Source: Psychrobacter sp. M13
Lineage (GTDB): Bacteria; Pseudomonadota; Gammaproteobacteria; Pseudomonadales; Moraxellaceae
Assembly (NCBI RefSeq): GCF_030718935.1
Contig: NZ_CP132194.1
Coordinates: 2,852,001-2,916,000, forward strand
Length of the DNA stretch: 64,000 nucleotides
Direction of reading: 5' to 3'
In this document: one piece after another, positions 21,912 through 29,823 of the stretch
Position numbering within the stretch: position 1 is the stretch's first letter
How the letters are laid out: every line of letters begins with the position of its first letter
The notes under the pieces: model-generated
Databases searched by the model: none
What the model saw: only the letters and a program-made list of their open reading frames with translations
What the model was told of the DNA's origin: nothing
Translations under genes and position numbers: made by a program

Positions 21912-22260
21912 GTAGAGTGCATTTCATGCACCCTTAAGATTATCAAAATTAATAATTATTACTCCAAAATATCCGACGCTCAATATGAGAATCTTACACA
22001 ATAAGGCCTATGGCAGCGTCGTTTTCATGAACACCAAATAAACAGCGAAGAAGACTTTATAAAGCACATCGACTATATACATTACAATCCCGTAAAACAG
22101 GGGCTGGCTGAAAGAGCAGCTGATTGGAATTATTCTAGCTTTCGTCGTTATGTACAAAGTGGTTTTTATTCAGTAGATTGGGACGAGAGTGTCATTGAGT
22201 TTTCAGCAGATTTTATAGAAGGTTTAGAGTGACGATAATGGTGCTTAAAAAGCACCCTAC
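21912..22260. repeat. REP-like palindromes bracketing a transposase remnant
   Basis: GTAGAGTGCATTTCATGCACCC (from 21912) and GGTGCTTAAAAAGCACCCTAC (22240-22260) are inverted relative to each other and enclose the RAYT remnant. The arrangement is the usual one for a RAYT gene flanked by its own REP sequences. Confidence 0.85.
22008..22232 (+). pseudogene. REP-associated tyrosine transposase (RAYT) remnant
   Basis: Reading from 22008 gives LWQRRFHEHQI, then D-Y-I-H-Y-N-P-V-K-Q-G-L, then A-A-D-W-N-Y-S-S-F-R-R-Y-V, then G-F-Y-S-V-D-W, and a TGA stop at 22230. These are the C-terminal signatures of TnpA_REP/RAYT (Y1 transposase family), which cut and join REP palindromes. About 74 residues remain, with a stop codon just upstream in frame (22002-22004); the N-terminal half, including the HUH metal site, is missing, so the protein is dead. 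Confidence 0.92.
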
Positions 22261-22294
22261 GTAGGTTCTAAAGAATTCATAATTATGAGTTTTT

Positions 22295-22361
22295 GTAGGG
22301 TGCGTTCCACGCACCGATGGTTAGCAATAGCTTCATTATCAGTGCGTAAAACGTACCCTAC
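22295..22361. repeat. Paired REP-like element, 67 bp
   Basis: GTAGGGTGCGTTCCACGCACC at the left and AGTGCGTAAAACGTACCCTAC at the right, 67 bp overall, the same size as the copies at 13443 and 29612. It is 35 bp beyond the REP that closes the RAYT remnant. Confidence 0.88.
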
Positions 22362-22427
22362 ACCTGATAAACGTTAAAAAGCTTCACTGTTAGAAAATTA
22401 TAAACTTTCTCTTGCACTAATATAATA

Positions 22428-22450
22428 CTGGGCTAAAAGCACCAGCCTAC
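22428..22450. repeat. Single REP-like palindrome, second family
   Basis: CTGGGCTAAAAGCACCAGCCTAC matches the arms of the element at 19539-19678. The second arm of a pair is not present here. Confidence 0.75.
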
Positions 22451-22483
22451 GCGAAAATCCTTCCCACTATTAACTATTAATCA

Positions 22484-22520
22484 AAAAAACTCGCCCTCCA
22501 TTATAGAGAGCGAGTTTTTT
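22484..22520. terminator. Intrinsic terminator, both directions possible
   Basis: AAAAAACTCGCCCTC, a short loop, GAGAGCGAGTTTTTT. It lies 46 bases past the end of the minus-strand membrane protein gene and stops that transcript. Confidence 0.85.
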
Positions 22521-22565
22521 CTTATCGAGACTTATTAGAGTTTATTGAACAACCGAACCAATAAC

Positions 22566-23021
22566 TTATTGTGCAGCTACTGGTGGATTGACCGTACCCT
22601 CAACCTGATCCGATGGCCCGACCAATTCAGTCTCTTGCACAGCAGCTTGATTTACCGTGCCATCGGCAGTGGCGCTAGCAGCACCCGTCGCTACTACTGC
22701 ATCACCCGTACTAGGGTCAGGCGTTACCGTAGCAGCACCTACCATATCTTCTGCGGCAGGCTCCCCTGCTCCTATATCCGACTCTACTGGATCAGCCTCT
22801 ACAGCTGCGGCCGCTGGCGCAGCAGCTGGCTCAGCCGCGATAACCGCAGCTTCATCAGCGGCTATCGACTCAGCCGTAGGCTCAGCACTGATATGCTCGC
22901 CTGCTGGACGCAAAAAGGCTGAAATGCCAATAAGCAACACGATGCCTAAAAATAAGCCGACGCCAACTAAGGCAAGTAAAAACTCTTTTTTTGGACTGTT
23001 ATTGACAACATGTTCTGACAT
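22566..23021 (-). CDS. Membrane-anchored Ala-rich acidic protein
   Basis: I do not recognise a family. Residues 1-13 are charged, residues 14-37 form one hydrophobic helix (E-F-L-L-A-L-V-G-V-G-L-F-L-G-I-V-L-L-I-G), and the rest is a low-complexity Ala/Glu/Pro/Val/Thr tail with almost no aromatic residues. The likely topology is a short cytoplasmic N-terminus, one membrane span, and a disordered tail outside the membrane. AGGGTGATAGG lies before the ATG at 23021. It is followed by a terminator and preceded by lnt, but with 130 bases and opposite-neighbour context no operon is clear. Confidence 0.65.
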   Translation of the reverse strand: MSEHVVNNSPKKEFLLALVGVGLFLGIVLLIGISAFLRPAGEHISAEPTAESIAADEAAVIAAEPAAAPAAAAVEADPVESDIGAGEPAAEDMVGAATVTPDPSTGDAVVATGAASATADGTVNQAAVQETELVGPSDQVEGTVNPPVAAQ

Positions 23022-23157
23022 AGCCTATCACCCTTACAACAAAGAATATTTTAAATATTGAGCTATTATATCGCAATTTATAGCGATTTGTTAAATCCCT
23101 CACCTATTTAAAGGAATTATTATGTTAGCCACAATGGTTTACGAGCTTATTCAATAG

Positions 23158-24732
23158 CTACTTACCCAACCGCGCTCTTGCAATACTGTTTTTGCCCAAA
23201 TAACTGAGCAATAGCAGTAAGCTGATAAAGATCAAAATAGGCGCATTACCAAAAGTCGTATACGGCGTATGGCCGACTCGCGCCTGAATAGTACCGCGCA
23301 ATACCGTACGCTCAAACTGCGGCGCACGCTTAACGATCTGACCTCTATGATCAATGATTGCCGTTACCCCAGTATTGGTCGCACGCATGAACCAGCGTCC
23401 GTTCTCAAGCGCACGCATCTGTACCATTTGCAGATGTTGCAGAGGACCTGCCGAAGTGCCAAACCAAGCATCATTCGATATCGTTAATAAAAAGTCGGTA
23501 TCGATGGCGTTTTTGCGCGTGGTATCGGGATACGCCACTTCATAACAAATCGCTGAGCCTAGATTATGACCGCGCACGCGCAATGGCGACTGTTGATCAT
23601 CACCACGGCTATAGCTGAGCATCTCTTGACTACCTGCCAGACCAGGCAATAGATCTAGCGTGCCTTGAAAAGGAATATACTCCCCATACGGCACCAAGCG
23701 CTGCTTTTTATACAGACCCTCTGCCTGTGCACCGAGCGCTATGACGCTATTATAGAAGGGTGCGTATTTATCAGTGCTCGGATCGAACGCTGCCTCATCC
23801 TTATAGGGAATACCCGTGACCCAAGTGGTATCCGTCTCCTTGGCTATCTCGACCATTTCACCGATAAAGCCGACTGCCTCCGTCTGAAACATCGGAATGG
23901 ATGACTCAGGCCATAGCACAATGTCACGGCCCCACTCGCTACGAGTGAGGGTTGCATATATCTTGAGCGTCTCCACTTGGAACTCAGTGAGCCATTTTAA
24001 GTCTTGCGGGATATTGCCTTGGATGAGCGATACCGAAAGATCTGGCGTACCCTTGGGCTTCGTCCACTGCGGATCAGCCAGCCACAGCGAGGTGCTAACG
24101 ACTAGCAGGGCAAATGAGGCCAATAGATAGCCGCCACGATTGCGCATCTGCTCAACCACACTAGCTGCGAGTAATACCGCCACAAAAGTCACGGCAAATA
24201 TACCCGCCACAGGCGCAAGTGACGATAGCCAATACTGCTCAGTAAAGGCATAACCAATAAACAACCAAGGAAATCCTGTGAACAGCCATGTCTTAAGCCA
24301 CTCTTGAAATACCCAAAGCGCGGCAAAAGCGAAAGGCTGCTTGCCAACTACCCGATTGAATAATAGCGCCATAAAGCCATGAAACAGCCCCATAATCAGA
24401 CCCATGATGGCGATCAAAATCAGCGCAAGCCACGCTGGCGTATCGCCGTAATCATGAATAGAGGTATAAAGCCAAAAAGCGCCAACGCACCACAGCCCTG
24501 TACCATAAGCTTCACCAATAATAAAAGCGCGCTTGCCGCTCATCTCGGGCAATAACAGCGCATATAAAATCGCAGGCGATATCAAAGCCAATGGCCAGAA
24601 CCCATAAGGCGCTAGCGCTAAAGTAAATGACGCCCCTGCAAGCCCAGCCAGCACAATCAGCAGACCTAACGGTCTTTTTTTCGACTTGTTCGCATTGAGA
24701 CGCTTTTGCAAATCATCAGTAGACAGACGCAT
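23158..24732 (-). CDS. lnt: Apolipoprotein N-acyltransferase
   Basis: The enzyme adds the third acyl chain to lipoproteins in the inner membrane. Residues about 20-220 hold six hydrophobic segments; then the periplasmic carbon-nitrogen hydrolase domain carries the Glu in WPESSIP, Lys in LYKKQRLVPYGEYIP and Cys in SAICYEVAYPD, the usual E-K-C triad. W-F-G-T-S-A-G-P-L-Q-H-L-Q-M follows, also typical, and one last span lies near 500. The length, 524, is normal. The gene lies downstream of corC on the same strand, as in E. coli, but a terminator-like hairpin between them suggests its own promoter as well. Confidence 0.96.
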   Translation of the reverse strand: MRLSTDDLQKRLNANKSKKRPLGLLIVLAGLAGASFTLALAPYGFWPLALISPAILYALLLPEMSGKRAFIIGEAYGTGLWCVGAFWLYTSIHDYGDTPAWLALILIAIMGLIMGLFHGFMALLFNRVVGKQPFAFAALWVFQEWLKTWLFTGFPWLFIGYAFTEQYWLSSLAPVAGIFAVTFVAVLLAASVVEQMRNRGGYLLASFALLVVSTSLWLADPQWTKPKGTPDLSVSLIQGNIPQDLKWLTEFQVETLKIYATLTRSEWGRDIVLWPESSIPMFQTEAVGFIGEMVEIAKETDTTWVTGIPYKDEAAFDPSTDKYAPFYNSVIALGAQAEGLYKKQRLVPYGEYIPFQGTLDLLPGLAGSQEMLSYSRGDDQQSPLRVRGHNLGSAICYEVAYPDTTRKNAIDTDFLLTISNDAWFGTSAGPLQHLQMVQMRALENGRWFMRATNTGVTAIIDHRGQIVKRAPQFERTVLRGTIQARVGHTPYTTFGNAPILIFISLLLLLSYLGKNSIARARLGK

Positions 24733-24894
24733 AGTTATTACCTAAAACCTTAAACTTAGAACCGAACGACAAATTTTTAGTGTTTTTAATGTAAAGAGGC
24801 TGTTTACGCATCCGCTCAAATTAAATGCGACTATGATACCAGCCTGCGCCAATAAAGGGGTAAATTTGCGTAGTTAGGTTAGACTGCTAACCAT

Positions 24895-24924
24895 AAAAAA
24901 CACGGCCGTAGCCGTGTTTTTTTA
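24895..24924. terminator. Intrinsic terminator between corC and lnt
   Basis: AAAAAACACGGC, loop, GCCGTGTTTTTTTA is a perfect hairpin with A and T runs, 31 bases past the corC stop codon on the minus strand. It may limit readthrough into lnt. Confidence 0.82.
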
Positions 24925-24954
24925 TTTATGTCTAAGACTAATTTATCAATAAAA

Positions 24955-25854
24955 TTAATGACTACCAATCAATACCTGATTATCCGCTTTTATATTGGTC
25001 AGCTCAAGATCGTTAATAGAGCGCCCTTCTACATCAGTAATAGTGATTTTCCAGTCATCTATCTCGACGCTCTCGCCCTCTAAGTCACTGACATAACCGA
25101 GCGCCTGCATGACTAAACCGCCCATCGTATCGACATCGGTATCATCAAAATGGCTGCCTAGCTCATCGTTACAGTCTTCAATCACCGTCGAGGCTTGCAC
25201 GCACCAAGTATTAGGCTTTTCAGGATGGATGACAATATTATTGATATCGCTGTCTTCATCAAAGTCATCATGCTCATCGACGATATCACCGACGATTTCT
25301 TCTAATAAATCCTCCATCGTCACCACACCTGCAAAGTTACCGAACTCGTCAACGACGATTGCCATATGCACTTGGGTGCGTTGCAGTGAGCGTAAAAGGG
25401 TATCGGAACGTGCATTTTCACTGATATACAATGGCTGGCGCACTAAGTCTTTAAGACGTTTGCTATCGATTTTTTCGTCTTGATCGCGCACCATATAGAC
25501 GAGCAGCGGAATCAAGTCTTTTGCCAGTAAAATACCGATCACTGCATCGTCATCTTGGCTGTCAAATACAGGATAGCGTGAGTGCGTGGTCTCTAAGATG
25601 ATATCCATGACCTCAGCCAGACTAGTACTTTCGTGCAGGCTGATAACTTGTGGGCGCGGGGTCATGATCTCCCGCACTTGGGTGGCGGGCAAGTCCAATA
25701 CGCCCTCGAGCATATCAACCGTATCAGGCTCTAAAAACCGGCGCGATTCCTGCACCAGATTGATTAGCTCATCACGGGTTTCGGGGGCGGTCGATAGCCA
25801 GCGTTTTAAGCCGCGCATCGACCAGCTACTCGGGCTGGGAGTGTCTTCAGACAT
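24955..25854 (-). CDS. corC: CorC/HlyC-family CBS-domain protein
   Basis: A cytoplasmic protein of about 299 residues with two CBS domains (M-T-P-R-P-Q-V-I-S-L, then S-R-Y-P-V-F-D and M-A-I-V-V-D-E-F-G-N-F-A-G-V-V-T-M-E-D-L-L-E-E-I-V-G-D-I) and a C-terminal transporter-associated domain (M-G-G-L-V...). The family is linked to magnesium and cobalt efflux or resistance and to lnt; CBS domains probably sense adenine nucleotides or metal. The longer reading frame from 25935 adds 27 hydrophobic residues that are not family-like, so I place the start at MSEDTPSP. It is just upstream of lnt. Confidence 0.9.
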   Translation of the reverse strand: MSEDTPSPSSWSMRGLKRWLSTAPETRDELINLVQESRRFLEPDTVDMLEGVLDLPATQVREIMTPRPQVISLHESTSLAEVMDIILETTHSRYPVFDSQDDDAVIGILLAKDLIPLLVYMVRDQDEKIDSKRLKDLVRQPLYISENARSDTLLRSLQRTQVHMAIVVDEFGNFAGVVTMEDLLEEIVGDIVDEHDDFDEDSDINNIVIHPEKPNTWCVQASTVIEDCNDELGSHFDDTDVDTMGGLVMQALGYVSDLEGESVEIDDWKITITDVEGRSINDLELTNIKADNQVLIGSH

Positions 25855-26125
25855 GGTAACGTGAGTTAACCTCTTTGGTTGGTAGATATAGATAAAGTAT
25901 AAACCGTTAGATGGGGATAAAATAGCTAACATCAAACGGGTAGCAAATTAGTTTCACTTTATCGCAAGCCTTTATCACATTCAACGATAAATTTATGCAA
26001 ATTGTATTGTCAGTGTGATATAAATTTTGCTATGGTCAAAACATTGATTTCATTATTCATTTTAATATACATCTTAACATTGATTTCACCACTTACTTCA
26101 ACAACTACTTAAGTAACGCAATCCT

Positions 26126-27484
26126 ATGTCGCTCAGCTCCTCTCTTAAATCATGGTTATCAAAGCGTACTGCAAACAAACAGGCTCTAAACCGACCACCA
26201 AGCATTGAGCCTACTAAGCATAAGCCGCTTAGCTGGTGGCGATTACTCATACGTTTGCTTATTTTGATTACCTTGATACTCTCGGCAATCTGGCTGTTGC
26301 TGGCTATTTGGTATCAGTTTGGCGCTCTATCAGCCATCACTTGGCTGGCAGCAGTCATAGTAGTAGGTTTATTAGCGGCATTAATTACTTCGCGCTATCT
26401 ACCAAAGCTAACTGATAAGCTAGCTTATAAGCTGATGAATAAACCCGCGCTTACTACCCACAATCGACGCCGATACTCAAGGGTCTTACTGGCAGGCTAT
26501 ACCAGCGTTTGGCTGCTCGGTCTTGGCTGGTTTTTCTCTATTGAAGCCAAACAGGAGCGCAACTGGCAGCCTGATGTCAGTGAAGTAGTCAGCTATACTC
26601 GCGACGCTAATAATCCTAACTTGATAACCTTTACTAACGTGCGTAACTTCGACTGGCATGCGCCGCGCGGTGATGGCGAGATTACCTCCGATGCGCGCTG
26701 GGAGACTCGTACGGTCGATATGTCCAAGCTGTCAGGCGTCGATATATTTAATTCGTATTGGATGGGGCCATTGATTGCGCACACCTTAGTTAGTTTTCGC
26801 TTTGAAGATGATCGGCCGCTCGCTTTCTCCTTTGAGATTCGCAAAGAGGACGATGAGACATTTTCGGCATTAGCTGGGTTTTTTCGCCGCTTTGAGCTGA
26901 GCCTGATTGCTAGCGAGGAGCGTGATATTATTTATACTCGTACTAATGCGCGCGGCGAGCAAGTGTATCTATTCCCTGTTAGTCACTTGCAGCAAAGCGA
27001 GGTTCAGTCGCTATTTGAGTCTTATCTTATCGCGGTCGATGGCTTAAAGGCACAGCCGTCTTGGTATAATACTTTTACCAGTAACTGTACTAATATTATT
27101 TTTTATATGGCGCGGATCGTCAGCGGTGAGCGCCTGCCTTGGGATTATCGTATTTGGGTGTCGGGCTGGCTGCCCAATTATCTGTACGATATCGGCATGC
27201 TAGATGCTGATATTAGTTCTAATGATGCTGGCACTGACGCTAATTCTGAGCAAAATGATAACCAAGAAAGCACTGAGCCGTGGTCGATGGAGCAATGGTA
27301 TGAGCGTGCGCATATCAATCCAAAAGTGCGCGGCTTTGATAATAGCGCTAATTTAGACGTCAGTAATAACAGCGCTGAGTTTTCTAGGCAGATTCGCCAA
27401 GGTATTCCAATTCCGCCACTGGCTGATACGCAAGTTGAAGCTGAGGATAAGGCTCTTGCGCAGGCTAAGATGACTGTTGAATAG
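26126..27484 (+). CDS. DUF4105 (Lnb-like) membrane protein
   Basis: The 452-residue protein has N-terminal membrane spans near 38-65, 68-90 and 118-137, followed by a large periplasmic part. This includes NVRNFDWHAPRGDGEI, F-R-F-E-D-D-R-P-L-A-F-S-F-E-I-R, Y-N-T-F-T-S-N-C-T-N and W-V-S-G-W-L-P-N-Y-L-Y-D-I-G, which are the signatures of DUF4105 (Lnb N-terminal periplasmic domain). The conserved Cys in SNCTN and His residue suggest a papain-like NlpC/P60-related protease or transferase, but this is inference. The last 60 residues are polar and low in complexity. AT-rich sequence with no ribosome binding site stronger than AAGTAACG precedes the ATG. Confidence 0.85.
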   Translation: MSLSSSLKSWLSKRTANKQALNRPPSIEPTKHKPLSWWRLLIRLLILITLILSAIWLLLAIWYQFGALSAITWLAAVIVVGLLAALITSRYLPKLTDKLAYKLMNKPALTTHNRRRYSRVLLAGYTSVWLLGLGWFFSIEAKQERNWQPDVSEVVSYTRDANNPNLITFTNVRNFDWHAPRGDGEITSDARWETRTVDMSKLSGVDIFNSYWMGPLIAHTLVSFRFEDDRPLAFSFEIRKEDDETFSALAGFFRRFELSLIASEERDIIYTRTNARGEQVYLFPVSHLQQSEVQSLFESYLIAVDGLKAQPSWYNTFTSNCTNIIFYMARIVSGERLPWDYRIWVSGWLPNYLYDIGMLDADISSNDAGTDANSEQNDNQESTEPWSMEQWYERAHINPKVRGFDNSANLDVSNNSAEFSRQIRQGIPIPPLADTQVEAEDKALAQAKMTVE

Positions 27485-27566
27485 AATGTGTGATTAAAGC
27501 GTAATGATACGATTTTGATCTCAGGTTTCAATTTTTATTTCAATATAAAGATTTGCCCCTGAATTT

Positions 27567-27956
27567 TTACCTACTAGTTTGAATATAAATAGCTATCGAA
27601 TATTGTTTGAATGCATCTTGCTTAAAATGATAAATGTATTTTGGCGATACGGCTTTGATTGTAGTTAATGTAGTCACCTTAATAGCATACTCATTGGGAT
27701 CGTTATTATCATAATAAATTGCTGCCACCGACTCTCCTAAGTGCTCTGCAATTGCTTTGATCAGTGGCGAGCTAATCCCTTGCAATAATAATCGGCGCTG
27801 CGCCTCTTTAATAGAGACGTCAAAATTTTGCGCATAAAACCAAGGCGCTGCATTTATCCCTGACTCGGTTAAAATATTAAAATAGCAATCGGGCAATGGC
27901 TCATCTTTGTATAATTTATCCGCTAGTGCCTCTATTTTTTGCCAATCTATAGTCAT
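27567..27956 (-). CDS. Unknown protein, 129 residues
   Basis: A small soluble protein with D-W-Q-K-I-E-A-L-A-D-K-L-Y at the N-terminus, a long charged middle, and a Tyr-rich C-terminus. I do not recognise it. The preferred start is ATG at 27956, which has GGA five bases upstream; a GTG at 27965 would add three residues. The gene is 63 bases after the stop of the YcgN-family gene on the same strand, so the two are probably cotranscribed. Confidence 0.6.
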   Translation of the reverse strand: MTIDWQKIEALADKLYKDEPLPDCYFNILTESGINAAPWFYAQNFDVSIKEAQRRLLLQGISSPLIKAIAEHLGESVAAIYYDNNDPNEYAIKVTTLTTIKAVSPKYIYHFKQDAFKQYSIAIYIQTSR

Positions 27957-28019
27957 AGTTTCCACAGTTTTAGCAGCTGGTTTATCAAATAGCTTTTGCT
28001 CATACTCTAACCTTAGCTT

Positions 28020-28640
28020 TCAAGGCGTCACCCAATTCACCACTCGCGGCTCCATCTCTTCATCACTCATACCGACCTCAGAGACACAGCGCCCAGCGAT
28101 ACCAACATTTGCCGCGCGCATTTGCTGCTGAGTCGCTACCGCATCTCCAGTCAATAATAGATGCCACGCTGGCAAGGATTGACCTTTATATAAGCGCTTA
28201 TAGGCACAGTGTGCAGGCAGCCACATCATAGAGGGCAGCTTGCCGATAGTAAGCTGAATGCAGTCAGGTACATACTCTTGGCGCGTGGCGTAATGCTGAC
28301 AGTATCCCGTCTCGCAGTTCATCAGCTGACAGGCGACATCGGTATACTCAACTAAAGCCTCATCGACATTGCCTTCTTCATCCTCATCAACGTATTTAAT
28401 CAGACAGCAACTACCGCAGCCATCACATAGAGCCTCCCACTCGCTATGATTTAGCTCATTGAGTGCAAAGCGCGTCCAAAATTGTAGACGCAGCTCTGTG
28501 CTTTTTGGTTCTGTACTGACTAACTCAGTACTTTCTAACTCAGTACTTTTGGGACCTGAAATCTCTACTTTAGGTTTTTCAGGTGCAGACGATGAGCTAG
28601 CTTTTGGCTTGCTGGCGGATGATAAAAAATTTAAATTCAT
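28020..28640 (-). CDS. YcgN family cysteine cluster protein (UPF0260)
   Basis: The C-terminal 150 residues match UPF0260/YcgN: F-W-x-x-x-x-L-x-E-L-N-x-x-E-W-E-A-L-C-D-G-C-G-S-C-C, then later C-Q-L-M-N-C-x-x-G-Y-C and C-I-Q-L. The cysteines probably bind a metal or an iron-sulfur centre; the role is unknown. The N-terminal 60 residues are a Ser/Thr/Lys-rich tail with a short repeat STEL used about four times, which E. coli YcgN does not have. I prefer the ATG at 28640 (MNLNFLSS) to the upstream one at 28691, whose added residues are hydrophobic and unlike the family. It shares a divergent promoter region with the dienelactone hydrolase gene. Confidence 0.88.
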   Translation of the reverse strand: MNLNFLSSASKPKASSSSAPEKPKVEISGPKSTELESTELVSTEPKSTELRLQFWTRFALNELNHSEWEALCDGCGSCCLIKYVDEDEEGNVDEALVEYTDVACQLMNCETGYCQHYATRQEYVPDCIQLTIGKLPSMMWLPAHCAYKRLYKGQSLPAWHLLLTGDAVATQQQMRAANVGIAGRCVSEVGMSDEEMEPRVVNWVTP

Positions 28641-28770
28641 AGGATCAGCTTTTAATAGGTGGCTTGTAGGAAACAATGGGATAAGTAGCAACCATTTTGA
28701 TAACGAGCGTTACAGTATTATAGCTGTTTTTACGTGATTTGGGCGTTAAGGTAGAACGGTTGAATAAAAG

Positions 28771-28810
28771 GTAAGGTATTAATATATAGAATCATCTGTT
28801 AATACCTTAC
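28771..28810. promoter_or_regulatory. Perfect 12-bp inverted repeat, candidate operator
   Basis: GTAAGGTATTAA (28771-28782) and TTAATACCTTAC (28799-28810) are perfect inverted copies with 16 bases between them, ending 30 bases before the dienelactone hydrolase ATG. It has no T run and lies in the divergent spacer, so an operator is more likely than a terminator. Confidence 0.5.
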
Positions 28811-28840
28811 TAAAAACTGCACTAAAAAAAGGATAATAAT

Positions 28841-29578
28841 ATGTCTATCAAGACTTTTGAATTAATCAGTACCACTGAAAATGGCGTACAGCTAATCAGC
28901 TATGTCGCACTACCTGAGAGCGCCAGCAATGACAATCCAGTCACGGGTATTTTAGTAGCGCCAGAATGGTGGGGCGTGGTCGAGCATCCAAAATCAGTCA
29001 CTGAGCGCTTAGCAAAAGCGGGCTATGCGGCTGTCGCTATGGATGTGTTTGGCGAAGGTAAACTCACCACCGACGCGGCAATGGCGAATATGTGGATGGA
29101 GCAAGTGCTCGCTGACCAAGATATGCTGATGGCACGTTGTCAGCTGATCTTAAATGACTTTAGCGATCAGATGGGTGTCAATGGTGATAATGTTGGCGCG
29201 ATTGGCTTTTGTTTCGGTGGTAAAGTCGTGTTAGATATGGCGCGCGAGGGTATGCCTCTCAAAGCTGTCGCGACTTTCCATGGTAACTTATCACCAAAGC
29301 AGCCTGCGGATAAAAACTTTGCCGCCAAAGTATTAGTTGCGCATGGTGGTGCTGATTCTATGGTAACGATGGATGCAGTAGAGGGCTTCAAAAAAGAGAT
29401 GGAGGCAGCAGGTGTCGATTATACCGTCGATGTCTATGACGATGCTAAGCATGGCTTTACCAATCCACAAGCCGATAAACGCGCGGCAGATAATGATGCC
29501 GATTTAGGTTACAACGAGGCCGCTGCCAAGCAAAGCTGGGATAAAATGATGGACTTTATGAAAGCTAACTTGGGCTAG
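28841..29578 (+). CDS. Dienelactone hydrolase family protein
   Basis: An alpha/beta hydrolase of 245 residues with a Cys nucleophile: C124 in GAIGFCFGGKVV, D172 in GGADSMV and H204 in KHGFTNP form the dienelactone hydrolase triad. EWWGV at 42-46 is the family motif near the oxyanion hole. Dienelactone hydrolases open lactones in chlorocatechol or related ring breakdown, but many members of this general clade act on other esters, and no aromatic pathway genes are nearby. It follows a strong ribosome binding site AGGATAAT and the palindrome described above. Confidence 0.93.
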   Translation: MSIKTFELISTTENGVQLISYVALPESASNDNPVTGILVAPEWWGVVEHPKSVTERLAKAGYAAVAMDVFGEGKLTTDAAMANMWMEQVLADQDMLMARCQLILNDFSDQMGVNGDNVGAIGFCFGGKVVLDMAREGMPLKAVATFHGNLSPKQPADKNFAAKVLVAHGGADSMVTMDAVEGFKKEMEAAGVDYTVDVYDDAKHGFTNPQADKRAADNDADLGYNEAAAKQSWDKMMDFMKANLG

Positions 29579-29611
29579 TTTGTTCTATCTTTTTCATCCT
29601 GTCTTAAAGGC

Positions 29612-29678
29612 GTAGGGTGCACTCTATCGCACTAATTATTTTTTATATTATCGCACTGGTGCGCTGGGCACACCCTAC
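29612..29678. repeat. Paired REP-like element, 67 bp
   Basis: GTAGGGTGCACTCTATCGCAC at the left and GGTGCGCTGGGCACACCCTAC at the right, 67 bp overall. It lies downstream of the dienelactone hydrolase and may stop or stabilise that transcript. Confidence 0.85.
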
Positions 29679-29823
29679 AAAAACTAAGCAGAGTATATTA
29701 ATTATATTCTGCTTTTTTATGTGCTAAGCGTAGCTGGACTTACGTCTTTCTTAAATAACATCGTCACCGCATTGTAAGATAGAATACTTGATAATAAGTA
29801 TTAAGAACATATTGAGGTCTACA

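Noticed and set aside
22545..22922. Plus-strand 125-residue frame over the Ala-rich membrane protein
   Set aside because: Composition is that of an antisense shadow of the repetitive tail; the minus-strand gene has a ribosome site and membrane helix.
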